Positions 15,991 to 24,814 of a stretch of 43,515 nucleotides of DNA are shown in pieces (within the stretch, counting starts at the first letter, position 1; each line of letters starts with the position of its first letter). The stretch is from DTU018 sp964618175 (lineage in GTDB: Bacteria > Bacillota > Syntrophomonadia > Syntrophomonadales > Syntrophomonadaceae), in NCBI GenBank assembly GCA_964618175.1, contig CAZTZX010000007.1, forward strand, positions 1 to 43,515. The letters are read 5' to 3'. The notes beneath the pieces were generated by a model, which was given only the letters and a program-made list of their open reading frames with translations, made no database searches and was not told the origin of the DNA. Position numbers and translations under genes: made by a program.

Positions 15991-16273
15991 TCTGCGAACA
16001 GTCCCGGGGGGTGTGCGGTTAGCGGTGAAAGTGCAACCCCGCTCATCCAAAAACCAGATCAGCGGAGAGATAGAAGGCTGTCTCAAAATCAAACTGACCG
16101 CGCCACCGGTCGAGGGGGAAGCCAACCAAGCCTTGGTCAAGTTCTTGGCCAGCTTACTGCAGGTGCCTCGACAGGATATCACCATCATTCGTGGAGAAAC
16201 CAACCATCATAAACTAATCGAAATCAGCGGGGTAGATGAGCAATGGCTGCGCACCCGCTTGGAACAGTTATAA
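15983..16273 (+). CDS. yggU: DUF167/YggU-family protein
   Basis: A 96-residue protein with the full DUF167 pattern: VRLAVKVQPRSSKNQI, LKIKLTAPPVEGEANQALVKFLA and DITIIRGETNHHKLIEI. The family is small, widely conserved and without an established function. It starts with TTG inside the end of divIVA, has only a poor ribosome site, and therefore probably relies on translational coupling. Its end overlaps the convergent hydrolase gene by six bases. Confidence 0.9.
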   Translation: MIDLRTVPGGVRLAVKVQPRSSKNQISGEIEGCLKIKLTAPPVEGEANQALVKFLASLLQVPRQDITIIRGETNHHKLIEISGVDEQWLRTRLEQL

Positions 16274-17263
16274 AACTCTCTGATAATAATTGACCCCATC
16301 CCTTTCTTCAACCATAATTTGCTGCTGGCCGACCAGAGCATTCAGGTAAGCTAGAGTTTCAGCAAGAATCAAACGTTTAATATGAATATAAGGATTATCG
16401 CGAAACAGTTGTACAGCCAGATCCCAGGCCGAAGAAGAATCATTTAGGCCATGGAGGACCTGGTTTTTCCTTTTTTCGTGATGTTGCTCGATCACATCGA
16501 TTCTTTCCAGCATATTAGAAAAGCACATGCCGTGTCCCGGCAGTACCAGGCTGATATCCAAGCTGCGGAGATTTGCCAGAGCAGCTAAGTGGTCTGCCAG
16601 TGGATTAACCAGCCGAGTGTGGGGCCAATCGGTCAGATGCAGGATAGTGTGTTTGATCAGGTTATCACCGCCCAAAAGCCAGCCATTATCAGTTCCCGCA
16701 AATACGTAGTGACCATCCGAATGACCTGGAACCGGATACGTTGTATAGTGGTCGCCGCCTAAATTAAAACTAGTATCTGGTAACAGTGGAGTAAGAAAAG
16801 GATAAGGCTGCATCAAAATATCAATGCTCTTCACATCATCAGCTAAGGCCTTAGTTAATGGTTGATCCCAACCGGCCTGCCAGCATTGATTTTTTATAGC
16901 CATGCGGTATTGGTCACCGCTGATGAAGGTGTGAAAAATATCCAAGTCAGGCTGAGGCAGGAAAACCTGGGCCTGACTCTTTTCCTGCAGCCAACCGGCT
17001 AAGCCGAAATGGTCGTGGTGATAATGGGTAACATAGATTTTTTGGATATGACGAAAAGATATGCCAATTTCTTTTAAGGCGGCTGTCCAGCGCTGCTGGT
17101 TTTCCTGGGTATTCACACCGGTATCGATGACTGTCCAGCCTTTATCGGATTCGGCAATAAAAGCGTTGTTCTCCCGTAGCGGAAACGGCATAGTATTCCT
17201 GAGAACATACATTGCACCCTGCTGGTAAAGTACTTGTTTGTGAAACAACTCCCCTGGCAACAA
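16268..17263 (-). CDS. Metallo-beta-lactamase-fold hydrolase
   Basis: A protein of about 331 residues. The dinuclear metal motif is VTHYHHDHFG (HxHxDH); later ligands are in PVPGHSDGHYVF, LGGDNLI and LVLPGHG. After the catalytic domain comes a C-terminal helical tail of about 90 residues with ERIDVIEQHHEKRK, as in the LACTB2/glyoxalase II-like group of the fold. The substrate cannot be deduced. The start is uncertain: a TTG at 17263 follows a GGGGGGGA run, while an ATG at 17212 would give a protein starting MYVLRNT. It lies downstream of the EamA gene on the same strand. Confidence 0.82.
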   Translation of the reverse strand: MLPGELFHKQVLYQQGAMYVLRNTMPFPLRENNAFIAESDKGWTVIDTGVNTQENQQRWTAALKEIGISFRHIQKIYVTHYHHDHFGLAGWLQEKSQAQVFLPQPDLDIFHTFISGDQYRMAIKNQCWQAGWDQPLTKALADDVKSIDILMQPYPFLTPLLPDTSFNLGGDHYTTYPVPGHSDGHYVFAGTDNGWLLGGDNLIKHTILHLTDWPHTRLVNPLADHLAALANLRSLDISLVLPGHGMCFSNMLERIDVIEQHHEKRKNQVLHGLNDSSSAWDLAVQLFRDNPYIHIKRLILAETLAYLNALVGQQQIMVEERDGVNYYQRVL

Positions 17264-17320
17264 ATCCCCCCCGATCTCTATCTTCTTTAATATTTGCAGA
17301 TAGGAGGCTCGGCTGGCAAG

Positions 17321-18232
17321 TCAAACTTGTACTTTTTCGTCGTTAAGATCTGGTGACGATTTCCTGGGACGAACCAGTACTGATATGAGCATGGCAGATA
17401 AAATGCAAGCTGCGCCAATTAAAGCCCGATCGCTAAAAAGTTCGTTAGCCGCAAAGTAGCCGGCCAGAGCAGCGAAAACAGGTTCCATGGTTAAAACAAC
17501 TGCGAAACGAGTAGGCGTACTATACTTTTGCAGGGCATTTTGTAGGAGGAACGCCAGCGAAGTTGCCAAAATCGAAGTAATCAGAATAGCTCCCATAGCA
17601 TTGGTGGTAAATCGTACCGGCCAGGTCTCCGTAAACAAACCGATGGCCATACATACCACTCCGACAAAAAGTATCTGCACAGCCGTGATAGCTACCGGAT
17701 CATGCTTATGGGAATAACGGGCTACCAATACGATGTGAATAGCAAAGCCAAAGGCGCACACCAGAACTAGCAGATCGCCACTGGAAAGATAAAACCTACC
17801 GGCTGGAACTGATAGTAAATACAATCCGACTGCAGCAATTAGAACGGTCGCCACAGTACTCCAAGTAGGACGGGTCCTTTTGATTATGGAATCTAAGATG
17901 GGAACCAAAACCACGCTTACTCCCGTAATAAACCCGGCATTAGAAGAGGTGGTATACTGCAGTCCAATAGTCTGAAAGGTGTAACCCACGAATAGAAAAA
18001 CTCCCAGTAATGAGCCCATTAACCATGTTGTCAGGGGCGCGCAGAAAATTTTTGAGGCCGCCAGCACTGCCATCACCAGGAAGGCCAGGATAAAGCGCAG
18101 ACCCAAAAACAGAAAGGGCTCTATGTCATTGAGGCCGTTCTTGACAATAACAAAGGTGGTTCCCCAAATTAAGGCGACCACCAGCATACTGAGTTCTGCT
18201 CCGGTGCGATTGCGAAGTGAATTAGCTGTCAT
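17321..18232 (-). CDS. EamA/DMT-family transporter
   Basis: About 303 residues with ten hydrophobic helices arranged as two EamA repeats (LVVALIWGTTFVIVKNGL opens the first; LLVLVCAFGFAIHIVLVARY opens the second). Such proteins export metabolites or amino acids. The ligand is not predictable. The ATG at 18232 was chosen because a TAGGGATG site lies nearby; upstream ATGs at 18241 and 18301 lack spacing. The hydrophilic C-terminal tail ends DLNDEKVQV. It diverges from the amino-acid ABC transporter operon. Confidence 0.88.
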   Translation of the reverse strand: MTANSLRNRTGAELSMLVVALIWGTTFVIVKNGLNDIEPFLFLGLRFILAFLVMAVLAASKIFCAPLTTWLMGSLLGVFLFVGYTFQTIGLQYTTSSNAGFITGVSVVLVPILDSIIKRTRPTWSTVATVLIAAVGLYLLSVPAGRFYLSSGDLLVLVCAFGFAIHIVLVARYSHKHDPVAITAVQILFVGVVCMAIGLFTETWPVRFTTNAMGAILITSILATSLAFLLQNALQKYSTPTRFAVVLTMEPVFAALAGYFAANELFSDRALIGAACILSAMLISVLVRPRKSSPDLNDEKVQV

Positions 18233-18335
18233 GATGCTCATCCCTACTGTAATAGATATACATGCTTTGAAAAATACCCAAACATTATCATAGCATATCA
18301 AATGGTTAAGAAGCCTGTATAAATCAATTTTGAGA

Positions 18336-18364
18336 TTGTAGTTTAATACAGCAGACTGTATAAT
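18336..18364 (+). promoter_or_regulatory. Probable promoter of the amino-acid ABC transporter operon
   Basis: -35 TTGTAG (18336-18341), 17-base spacer, perfect -10 TATAAT (18359-18364), about 55 bases before the solute-binding protein start. Confidence 0.65.
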
Positions 18365-18420
18365 TATTTCAGATTGGAACTGTTTTTACGATTAGGAATT
18401 AAAAAGGAGAGTGCGGGTTA

Positions 18421-19224
18421 ATGAGAAATTTTGTAAAGCTTATGTTGGCTAGTCTGTTGGTCTTGGCTCTAGCTTTTGCCCTGATAGGATGCGGTGGACA
18501 AACTGACAACGAAGCTGACCAGAGTGGACAACCAGATGTTTCAGCAGACGCTAAAAAACTAGTAGTCGGTACCAATGCCACTTTCGCACCTTTTGAAATG
18601 CAGGAAGGCAGTGAATTCACTGGTTTTGATATGGACTTGATTCGGGCTATCGGTGAAGTCCAGGGTTATGAAGTAGTGATTCAACATATGGATTTTAAGG
18701 CTTTAGTACCATCGGTACAAAGCGATAAGATCGACGCTGCTATAGCCGGTATGTCCATTACCGCCGAACGTTTGGAATCGGTTGATTTTACTGAAGCCTA
18801 CTTTGATGCCGGCTTGATCATTGCTGTGCATAAGGATAATCAGGATATACTGAGTACCGAAGACCTTAATGGTAAAAAGCTAGCTGCTCAAAACGGTACT
18901 ATTGGTGCAGCTTATTGTGAAGAAGTGAAAAAGGCAGATGCCACCACCGAAACCCGCATCTTTGATGATATCGGATTAGCCTTTATGGAACTTGAAAAAG
19001 GCGGCGTTGATGCGGTTGTTAACGATCATCCGGTAACGGCTTACTATCTAAAGACGGCTACCGATACCAAAGCTAAAATGGTGGGCGACATTTTCTCCGC
19101 TGAAGACCAGTACGGCATTGCGGTCAAAAAAGGTGACACCGAGCTGCTCAACACTTTGAATGAAGGTCTGGCCAAGATCAAGGAAAATGGTACTTATGAT
19201 GATATTTATTCCAAGTGGTTCTAA
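18421..19224 (+). CDS. glnH: Polar amino-acid ABC transporter, substrate-binding lipoprotein (GlnH-like)
   Basis: A 267-residue solute-binding protein of family 3. The signal sequence ends in a lipobox LIGC with the lipidated Cys24, followed by a Gly/Asp/Gln-rich linker. The mature domain has LVVGTNATFAPFEM, FTGFDMDLIRAIG, DAAIAGMSITAERLESVDFTEAYFDAG and the VNDHPVTAYYL hinge region. The motifs suit glutamine or another polar amino acid; specificity is inferred from family resemblance only. AAGGAGAG precedes the ATG. It is the first gene of the glnHPQ operon. Confidence 0.9.
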   Translation: MRNFVKLMLASLLVLALAFALIGCGGQTDNEADQSGQPDVSADAKKLVVGTNATFAPFEMQEGSEFTGFDMDLIRAIGEVQGYEVVIQHMDFKALVPSVQSDKIDAAIAGMSITAERLESVDFTEAYFDAGLIIAVHKDNQDILSTEDLNGKKLAAQNGTIGAAYCEEVKKADATTETRIFDDIGLAFMELEKGGVDAVVNDHPVTAYYLKTATDTKAKMVGDIFSAEDQYGIAVKKGDTELLNTLNEGLAKIKENGTYDDIYSKWF

Positions 19225-19250
19225 ACTAAGTAAATTGCTTTAATTGGGTT

Positions 19251-19275
19251 GAAAGCGCGAGCACCTCGCGCTTTC
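19251..19275 (+). terminator. Perfect hairpin between the binding-protein and permease genes
   Basis: GAAAGCGCGAG and CTCGCGCTTTC pair over eleven bases around a three-base loop, with no U-tract after it. It fits an intercistronic stabilising or attenuating stem-loop that allows the binding protein to be made in excess over the permease, a usual arrangement in ABC operons. Confidence 0.6.
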
Positions 19276-19302
19276 ACTATGTCCAGGTAGGAGGAACACC
19301 TT

Positions 19303-20007
19303 ATGCCATTGTCAGAGTTTACGTTTGGATTAGGAATACTAGATGCGATAGCCACATCCCCGGGTTATAGGGTGGTAACCAATAACTTTGTTTATTTTTT
19401 GGGCGGAGCCTGGTATACCATTTTTATTACTGCCTTGTCCATAGCTATGGGTATGGTCTTGGGCTTATTTTCCGGTCTAGGCAAGCTCTCCAAGAACAGA
19501 ATTATTTACGGACTGTCTACAGCTTATATTGATTTCTTTCGGGGCACTCCACTTTTTGTGCAAATATTCCTGCTCTATTTTGGAGTTCTTCCCCTGTTTT
19601 ATGATAATGATCCTCTATCATCGGCAGTAATAGCTCTGGGCTTGAACAGTGGTGCTTACATTGCTGAGATCCTAAGAGCAGGTATTCAGGCTGTTGATAA
19701 GGGACAGACGGAGGCGGCTCGTTCCCTGGGAATGAACGAACGCCAGGCCATGATCTATGTAATATTGCCCCAGGCTTTCAAGGTGGTAATACCTCCACTG
19801 ATCAACGAATTTATTGCTTTACTGAAGGACAGTTCTCTGCTGTCAGCTATTACAGTGGCAGAATTAATGCATCGCGGTGATCTGGTATTTGCTAATACTT
19901 ATCAGGCTACTTGGGTGTTTGGAACTATTGCCATGATGTATTTAGTAATAACCAAAACCATAGCCATCTTGGGTGATTATGCAGAAAGGAGGCTGGCGAC
20001 CGAATGA
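19303..20007 (+). CDS. glnP: Polar amino-acid ABC transporter, permease
   Basis: A 234-residue HisM/GlnP-type permease. It has about five hydrophobic helices, the FFRGTPLFVQIFLLYFG segment, and the EAA loop EAARSLGMNERQAMIYVILPQAF that contacts the ATPase. GTAGGAGG precedes the ATG. The C-terminus ends in YAERRLATE and overlaps the ATPase gene by four bases (ATGA), giving translational coupling. Confidence 0.94.
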   Translation: MPLSEFTFGLGILDAIATSPGYRVVTNNFVYFLGGAWYTIFITALSIAMGMVLGLFSGLGKLSKNRIIYGLSTAYIDFFRGTPLFVQIFLLYFGVLPLFYDNDPLSSAVIALGLNSGAYIAEILRAGIQAVDKGQTEAARSLGMNERQAMIYVILPQAFKVVIPPLINEFIALLKDSSLLSAITVAELMHRGDLVFANTYQATWVFGTIAMMYLVITKTIAILGDYAERRLATE

Positions 20008-20726
20008 TAAAAGTAGTCGATGTTCATAAATCCTTTGGCAAATTAGAAGTCTTAAAAGGCATCAACTTTAATGTATCCCCCCGAGAAGTGGTCTGTGTTA
20101 TCGGTCCCAGCGGATCTGGGAAAAGCACCCTTTTGCGTTGCATTAACCAATTGGAACAGGTTAATCAGGGACATATATATATCGATGGGGAAGAACTGAC
20201 TAATCCCAAAACGGACATTAATGCTATTCGCCAGCAGGTAGGCATGGTTTTTCAGCTCTTCAACCTATTCCCCCACAAAACCACCCTGCAGAATATTACT
20301 ATGGCACCGATAAAGATCAAAGGAGTGGACAAGGGGAAGGCTCTGGATCAGGCTAGGGAACTGTTGAGAAAAGTTGGATTAATGGATAAAGCCGATGTTT
20401 ATCCCGGCAACCTGTCAGGAGGACAGAAACAACGGGTAGCTATTGCCAGAGCTCTAGCTATGCAGCCCAAGGTCATGTTATTTGACGAACCTACCTCTGC
20501 TTTGGATCCGGAAATGGTAGGCGAAGTTTTGGCAGTAATGAAGGATCTGGCTACCGAGGGTATGACTATGGTAGTAGTAACCCACGAGATGGGCTTTGCC
20601 CGAGAAGTGGGAGACCGGGTAGTGTTTATGGACGAAGGACTCATCGTTGAAGAAGGGCTGCCTGCGCAGATATTTGACAACCCGCAAAATATACGTACCC
20701 AGTCGTTTTTAAGTAAGGTTTTATAA
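20004..20726 (+). CDS. glnQ: Polar amino-acid ABC transporter, ATPase
   Basis: A 240-residue ATP-binding subunit with Walker A GPSGSGKST near residues 34-42, Q-loop MVFQLFNLFPHKT, signature LSGGQKQRVAIARAL, Walker B VMLFDEPTSALDPEM and H-loop VVTHEMGFA. All motifs are intact. It energises uptake with the preceding permease and lipoprotein. It is the last gene of the operon, followed by a strong hairpin. Confidence 0.95.
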   Translation: MIKVVDVHKSFGKLEVLKGINFNVSPREVVCVIGPSGSGKSTLLRCINQLEQVNQGHIYIDGEELTNPKTDINAIRQQVGMVFQLFNLFPHKTTLQNITMAPIKIKGVDKGKALDQARELLRKVGLMDKADVYPGNLSGGQKQRVAIARALAMQPKVMLFDEPTSALDPEMVGEVLAVMKDLATEGMTMVVVTHEMGFAREVGDRVVFMDEGLIVEEGLPAQIFDNPQNIRTQSFLSKVL

Positions 20727-20737
20727 ATTGAACTAAA

Positions 20738-20766
20738 CCAGGGGATTGGTATGACCAATCCCCTGG
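20738..20766 (+). terminator. Hairpin after glnQ
   Basis: CCAGGGGATTGGT and ACCAATCCCCTGG form a perfect 13-pair stem with a three-base loop. The following bases (CTGTGTTTG) give only a weak U-tract, so termination may be partial. Confidence 0.65.
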
Positions 20767-20799
20767 CTGTGTTTGTAGGCATAAATTTAGGAGGAGTAT

Positions 20800-21435
20800 A
20801 TGTTCAGGCAGGCTGAAACGGTTTTAAATAGACTAGAGAAGGAATACCCTGATGCTAGAACTCAGCTCCACTATAATGATCTGTTTGAACTCTTAGTAGC
20901 GGTAGTATTGTCGGCCCAATGTACAGACAAGCAGGTCAATCGCGTAACCCCAGGTTTATTCGCCCGCTATCCTGATGCTGCTGCCATGGCTCAGGCAGAG
21001 ATAAATGACCTGGAGAATCTGATCAAAGGGGTAGGCCTGTATCATAGCAAAGCCCGTCACCTTAAACAGACAGCGCAAATACTGGTCAGCCAATATGAAG
21101 GACAGGTTCCCGACAGTTTTGAACAACTGCTGGAACTGCCTGGAGTAGGGCGAAAAACAGCCAATGTGATGATAGCGGTGGGCTTCGATGGTCCAGGACT
21201 GGGGGTAGATACCCATGTACACCGGGTAGCCAATCGTTTAGGCCTGGTTAACAGCAGGGACAGAAACCGGACCGAAAAGGATTTAAAAGCCATCATAAGT
21301 CCAGAGCGCTGGAATCGGGCGCATCATTTATTTATTTGGCATGGCCGTCAGGTATGTAGGGCCCGCCGTCCAGATTGCGAACAATGTATTGTTCAGGATC
21401 AGTGCCAGTTTAATCAGCAGCAGAGCAAGGTCTGA
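20800..21435 (+). CDS. nth: Endonuclease III
   Basis: A 211-residue DNA glycosylase/AP lyase that removes oxidised pyrimidines. It shows VVLSAQCTDKQVN, the helix-hairpin-helix LPGVGRKTANV carrying the catalytic Lys, and the catalytic Asp in GVDTHVHRVANRLG. A [4Fe-4S] loop with spacing C-x6-C-x2-C-x5-C sits at the C-terminus (CRARRPDCEQCIVQDQC). GGAGGAG precedes the ATG. It stands alone between the ABC operon and the T-box leader. Confidence 0.96.
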   Translation: MFRQAETVLNRLEKEYPDARTQLHYNDLFELLVAVVLSAQCTDKQVNRVTPGLFARYPDAAAMAQAEINDLENLIKGVGLYHSKARHLKQTAQILVSQYEGQVPDSFEQLLELPGVGRKTANVMIAVGFDGPGLGVDTHVHRVANRLGLVNSRDRNRTEKDLKAIISPERWNRAHHLFIWHGRQVCRARRPDCEQCIVQDQCQFNQQQSKV

Positions 21436-21560
21436 TGCGACGGGACTGTACAAGATAGGAGACTGGCAAGACCACTGAAAAAGTCTACCTTCCTCTCTAT
21501 GCTTCCAAGAATTGATTGCGTAGGGGGCCTTGTTTGGTTCTGGAAAATATGGGGCTGTAG
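21436..21560. other. Intergenic DNA between nth and the ileS T-box
   Basis: No gene is seen. The stretch contains GACCACTGAAAAAGTCT near 21470-21487, which resembles an insertion-sequence end in style, but no partner repeat or transposase is present. Confidence 0.3.
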
Positions 21561-21589
21561 TTGTGCACCGCCAGGCAATATGCTACAAT
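21561..21589 (+). promoter_or_regulatory. Probable promoter of the T-box/ileS transcript
   Basis: -35 TTGTGC, 17-base spacer, -10 TACAAT (21584-21589). It would start transcription just before the first T-box stem. Confidence 0.6.
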
Positions 21590-21596
21590 TAAGAAC

Positions 21597-21858
21597 GATT
21601 TTTATGCACAATTTTACTAAATGGTGATGATCAGGACAGTAGGCTCAAAAAACCTGTTGCAGAGAGTTCGGGTTGGTGGAAACCGAACACAGGATCCGGG
21701 CTGAAGATCACCTGTGAACCCTTCTGCTTGAAAAGAGAATTGCTTCCTAGTAGAGCAGAACGTTGCTCGCGTTAAGAGTTTGAGCGGCATACTAATGCTA
21801 TGAGGGTGGTACCGCGGAAGTTACTCCTTTCGTCCCTGGGTGGATGAAAGGTTTTTTG
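21597..21858 (+). promoter_or_regulatory. T-box riboswitch, isoleucine type
   Basis: The T-box consensus AGGGTGGTACCGCG lies at 21803-21816, inside the antiterminator region. Stem I contains GAAGATCACC, where ATC (21707-21709) followed by A fits an isoleucine specifier. The competing terminator is CCTTTCGTCC (21826-21835) pairing with GGATGAAAGG (21842-21851), followed by six T. Uncharged tRNA-Ile would stabilise the antiterminator and permit ileS transcription. The specifier assignment is inferred from position and from the downstream gene. Confidence 0.93.
21826..21857 (+). terminator. T-box terminator
   Basis: Ten-pair stem with one G-T pair and a loop CTGGGT, then TTTTTT. It is mutually exclusive with the antiterminator that contains the T-box sequence. 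Confidence 0.9.
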
Positions 21859-21909
21859 CATTTTGAAGGAAATCGACAAGACTTAAAAGATTAAGGTGGT
21901 TTGATTAAC

Positions 21910-24628
21910 ATGGCTAAAGGTAAATATGATGCGACTCTGAATCTGCCCCAGACTGATTTTCCCATGCGGGCTAACCTTCCCAAGCGAGAACCGGAGATAC
22001 TCGAATTCTGGAAAGATATTGATCTTTACCGTAAGGTTCAGACTGCTAATGCGGGCAAGCCGCAGTTTATTCTGCATGATGGCCCTCCTTATGCCAACGG
22101 CAATATCCATCTGGGTCATACCTTAAATAAGGTTTTGAAAGATATAATCGTTAAATTCTGGTCCATGTACGGTTATGACAGTCCGTATGTACCGGGATGG
22201 GATACCCACGGCCTCCCCATTGAGCAGCAAGCTATCAAAAATTTAGGCATCGACCGTCACCGTACCGATGTGGTTGAGTTTCGTCGTCACTGTCGGGATT
22301 ATGCCTTGAAATATGTGGATCTGCAAAGAGAACAGTTTAAGAGGTTGGGGGTACGGGCTGATTGGGATAATCCTTATCTGACCTTGAAACCCGAATTTGA
22401 AGCTATCCAGATAAAAGTGTTTGGAGAAATGGCCAAGAAAGGGTACATCTATAAGGGACTGAAACCGGTTTACTGGTGTGGGGATTGTGAAACCGCCTTG
22501 GCCGAAGCTGAAATTGAATACGATGAAAAGACCTCACCCTCTATTTACGTTAAGTTCCCGGTCAAGGATGGTAAGGGCGTAATACCCCAGGACAGTTTTG
22601 TAGTCATCTGGACGACTACGCCCTGGACGCTACCGGCTAATATGGGAATTGCCGTTCATCCTGAATTTGCATATGTTGTAGTGGCCGTTAATGATGAAAA
22701 ATATGTGATCGCCAAGGAGCTGCTGCCGGTCGTAGCCGAGAAAATTGGTTGGTCTGATTATGAAGTTGTCAGCGAGTTCAAGGGTCAAGAATTAGACCGG
22801 GCCGTTTGCCGGCATCCTTTTATAGAGCGCGATTCATTAGTGGTTTTAGGCAAACATGTGACTCTGGAGGCTGGTACCGGGTGTGTGCATACCGCTCCCG
22901 GACATGGCGAAGATGACTTCTATGTAGGACGTGAATATGGACTGCAGGTGTTGTCGCCGGTTGATGACCGGGGACGCTTCACCGAAGAAGCTCAGCCTTT
23001 TACTGGGCTTTATGTGCATGATGCCAACCAGCCGGTAATAGAAAAACTTCAGGAACATAACGCTTTGCTTAATGCTACTCATCTTAAGCATCAGTATCCG
23101 TTCTGCTGGCGCTGCAAGCACCCCATTATATACCGGGCTACTGAACAGTGGTTTGCTTCAATAGATGGCTTCCGGCAGGAGACACTGCAGGCCATTGATG
23201 AGGTGAAATGGATTCCTTCCTGGGGAAGGGATAGGATCTACAATATGGTACATGATCGTGGTGACTGGTGCATTTCCCGCCAGCGAACCTGGGGAGTTCC
23301 TATTCCCATTTTCTACTGCCAGTCCTGCGGCGAACCTATTATAAACGATGCGACTATAAACCGGCTTAGCGAGCTGTTTGCTGAGCATGGCTCTGATATC
23401 TGGTTTATGAAAGAGGCCCACGAACTAATGCCGGCCGGTTATACCTGTGAACACTGCGGAGCTGACCAGTTTGTTAAGGAAACTGATATAATGGATGTGT
23501 GGTTCGATTCGGGCTCCAGTCACATGGCTGTTCTGGAAACTTATCCGGAGCTGAGGTGGCCGGCCGATATGTATTTGGAAGGCAGTGATCAGCATCGCGG
23601 CTGGTTCAATTCCTCTTTGTCTACAGCAGTAGCGGTAAGGGGTACAGCTCCCTATCGCCAGGTGCTGACCCATGGGTTTGTGGTCGATGAAAAGGGACGC
23701 AAAATGTCCAAGTCCCTGGGTAATGTAGTCGATCCCTTAAAAATGATCAAAGAACTGGGCGCCGACATTCTGCGTTTATGGATCGCTTCTGCCGATTATC
23801 GAACCGATGTATCTGTTTCCGAGAATATCATTCGCCAGAGCGCGGAAGCCTATCGAAAGATCCGCAATACCTGCCGCTTTATTCTGGGCAACCTGTACGA
23901 CTTTGACTATGAAAAGGATCAGGTTCCTTATGAAAGTCTCAGCGAATTAGATCGCTGGGCACTGATGAAGTCGGAGAAACTGCTGCGGCGTGTTACTCAG
24001 GCCTATCGGGAGTACGAATTCCATACTGTATTCCACTCCATTCACAACTTCTGTACAGTGGATATAAGTAATATCTATTTCGATGTGCTCAAAGACAACC
24101 TGTACTGCAGTCACCCTGATGAACAGCAAAGAAGGGGTGCTCAGACGGTTATGTACAAAGTGATCAATAATTTGGTAGTCATACTGACTCCCATCCTGGC
24201 ATTTACTACTGAAGAGATTTGGAGTTTCTTACGGCGTGAAGGTCAACCGGAAAGTGTTCAGATGCTTTCCTGGCCAGTCGAAAACGATGCTTATCTGGAC
24301 GAAGCTTTAGAACAGCGTATGGATAAGATGCTGCAGGTTAGAGAAGTGGTTACCAAGGCACTGGAGGAAGCTCGCTCCCGCAAAGTAATTGGCCACTCCT
24401 TGGCGGCCATGGTAACGGTCTATGCTGATGGTGAATGGTATAAACTACTGCAGCAAACACCGGGATTAGAGAAAATGTTTATCGTCTCTCATCTGCAGTT
24501 GACCAACAGCAATAAACCGGTAACCAACGGAGTAAGCTTAGAAAACGTTGAAGGTATATGGGTAACGGTTGAAGCTGCCCAGGGTGGCAAATGTGAACGA
24601 TGCTGGATAATTGATACCAGTGTCAGTA
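21910..24628 (+). CDS. ileS: Isoleucyl-tRNA synthetase, 3' end lost in an assembly gap
   Basis: A class I synthetase that charges tRNA-Ile and edits valine. Visible are PPYANGNIHLGHTLNK with HLGH at residues 67-70, the editing-domain segments VIWTTTPWTLPANMGIA and HTAPGHGEDDFYVGREYG, WCISRQRTWGVPIP, and KMSKS at 598-602. The zinc-binding CERCW (Cys895, Cys898) is reached just before the N run. About 906 residues are present; the family usually runs 15-25 further, including the second Cys pair of the zinc site. The ATG at 21910 has AAGGTGGT nine bases upstream; the TTG at 21901 abuts it. Expression is controlled by the T-box upstream. Confidence 0.96.
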
Positions 24629-24728
24629 NNNNNNNNNNNNNNNNNNNNNNNNNNNNNNNNNNNNNNNNNNNNNNNNNNNNNNNNNNNNNNNNNNNNNNNN
24701 NNNNNNNNNNNNNNNNNNNNNNNNNNNN
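24629..24728. other. 100-N assembly gap between ileS and an ACT-domain gene
   Basis: The left side ends in ileS before its stop and the right side begins in the last 20 codons of a different gene. At least the end of ileS, an intergenic region and about 70 codons of the next gene are missing, so the true gap is larger than 100 bases. Confidence 0.9.
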
Positions 24729-24791
24729 GAATTGGGCATACAAGTAACTGTGCAACATGAGGATATTTTTAACTTCATGCATCGCATATAG
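24729..24791 (+). CDS. C-terminal 20 residues of an ACT-domain protein (UPF0237)
   Basis: Immediately after the gap an open frame reads ELGIQVTVQHEDIFNFMHRI and stops. This is not a synthetase ending. It matches the C-terminus of the roughly 90-residue UPF0237 ACT-domain proteins (LGxxIxVQHEDIFxxMHRI). The same short gene normally sits directly upstream of the UPF0210 gene, which is the next gene here, 23 bases on. The bulk of the gene, including its start, is hidden by the N run. It presumably binds an amino acid or similar ligand; the role is unknown. Confidence 0.8.
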   Translation, partial: ELGIQVTVQHEDIFNFMHRI

Positions 24792-24814
24792 CTGAACGGT
24801 GGAGGGACCAATAC

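Noticed and set aside
21460..21500. Insertion-sequence-like end (GACCACTGAAAAAGTCT) after nth
   Set aside because: No matching inverted repeat, target duplication or transposase in the window; similarity is only impressionistic.
24729..24745. IleS continuing across the gap to end NWAYK
   Set aside because: Frame is arbitrary after 100 N; the true frame there encodes an ACT-protein C-terminus.
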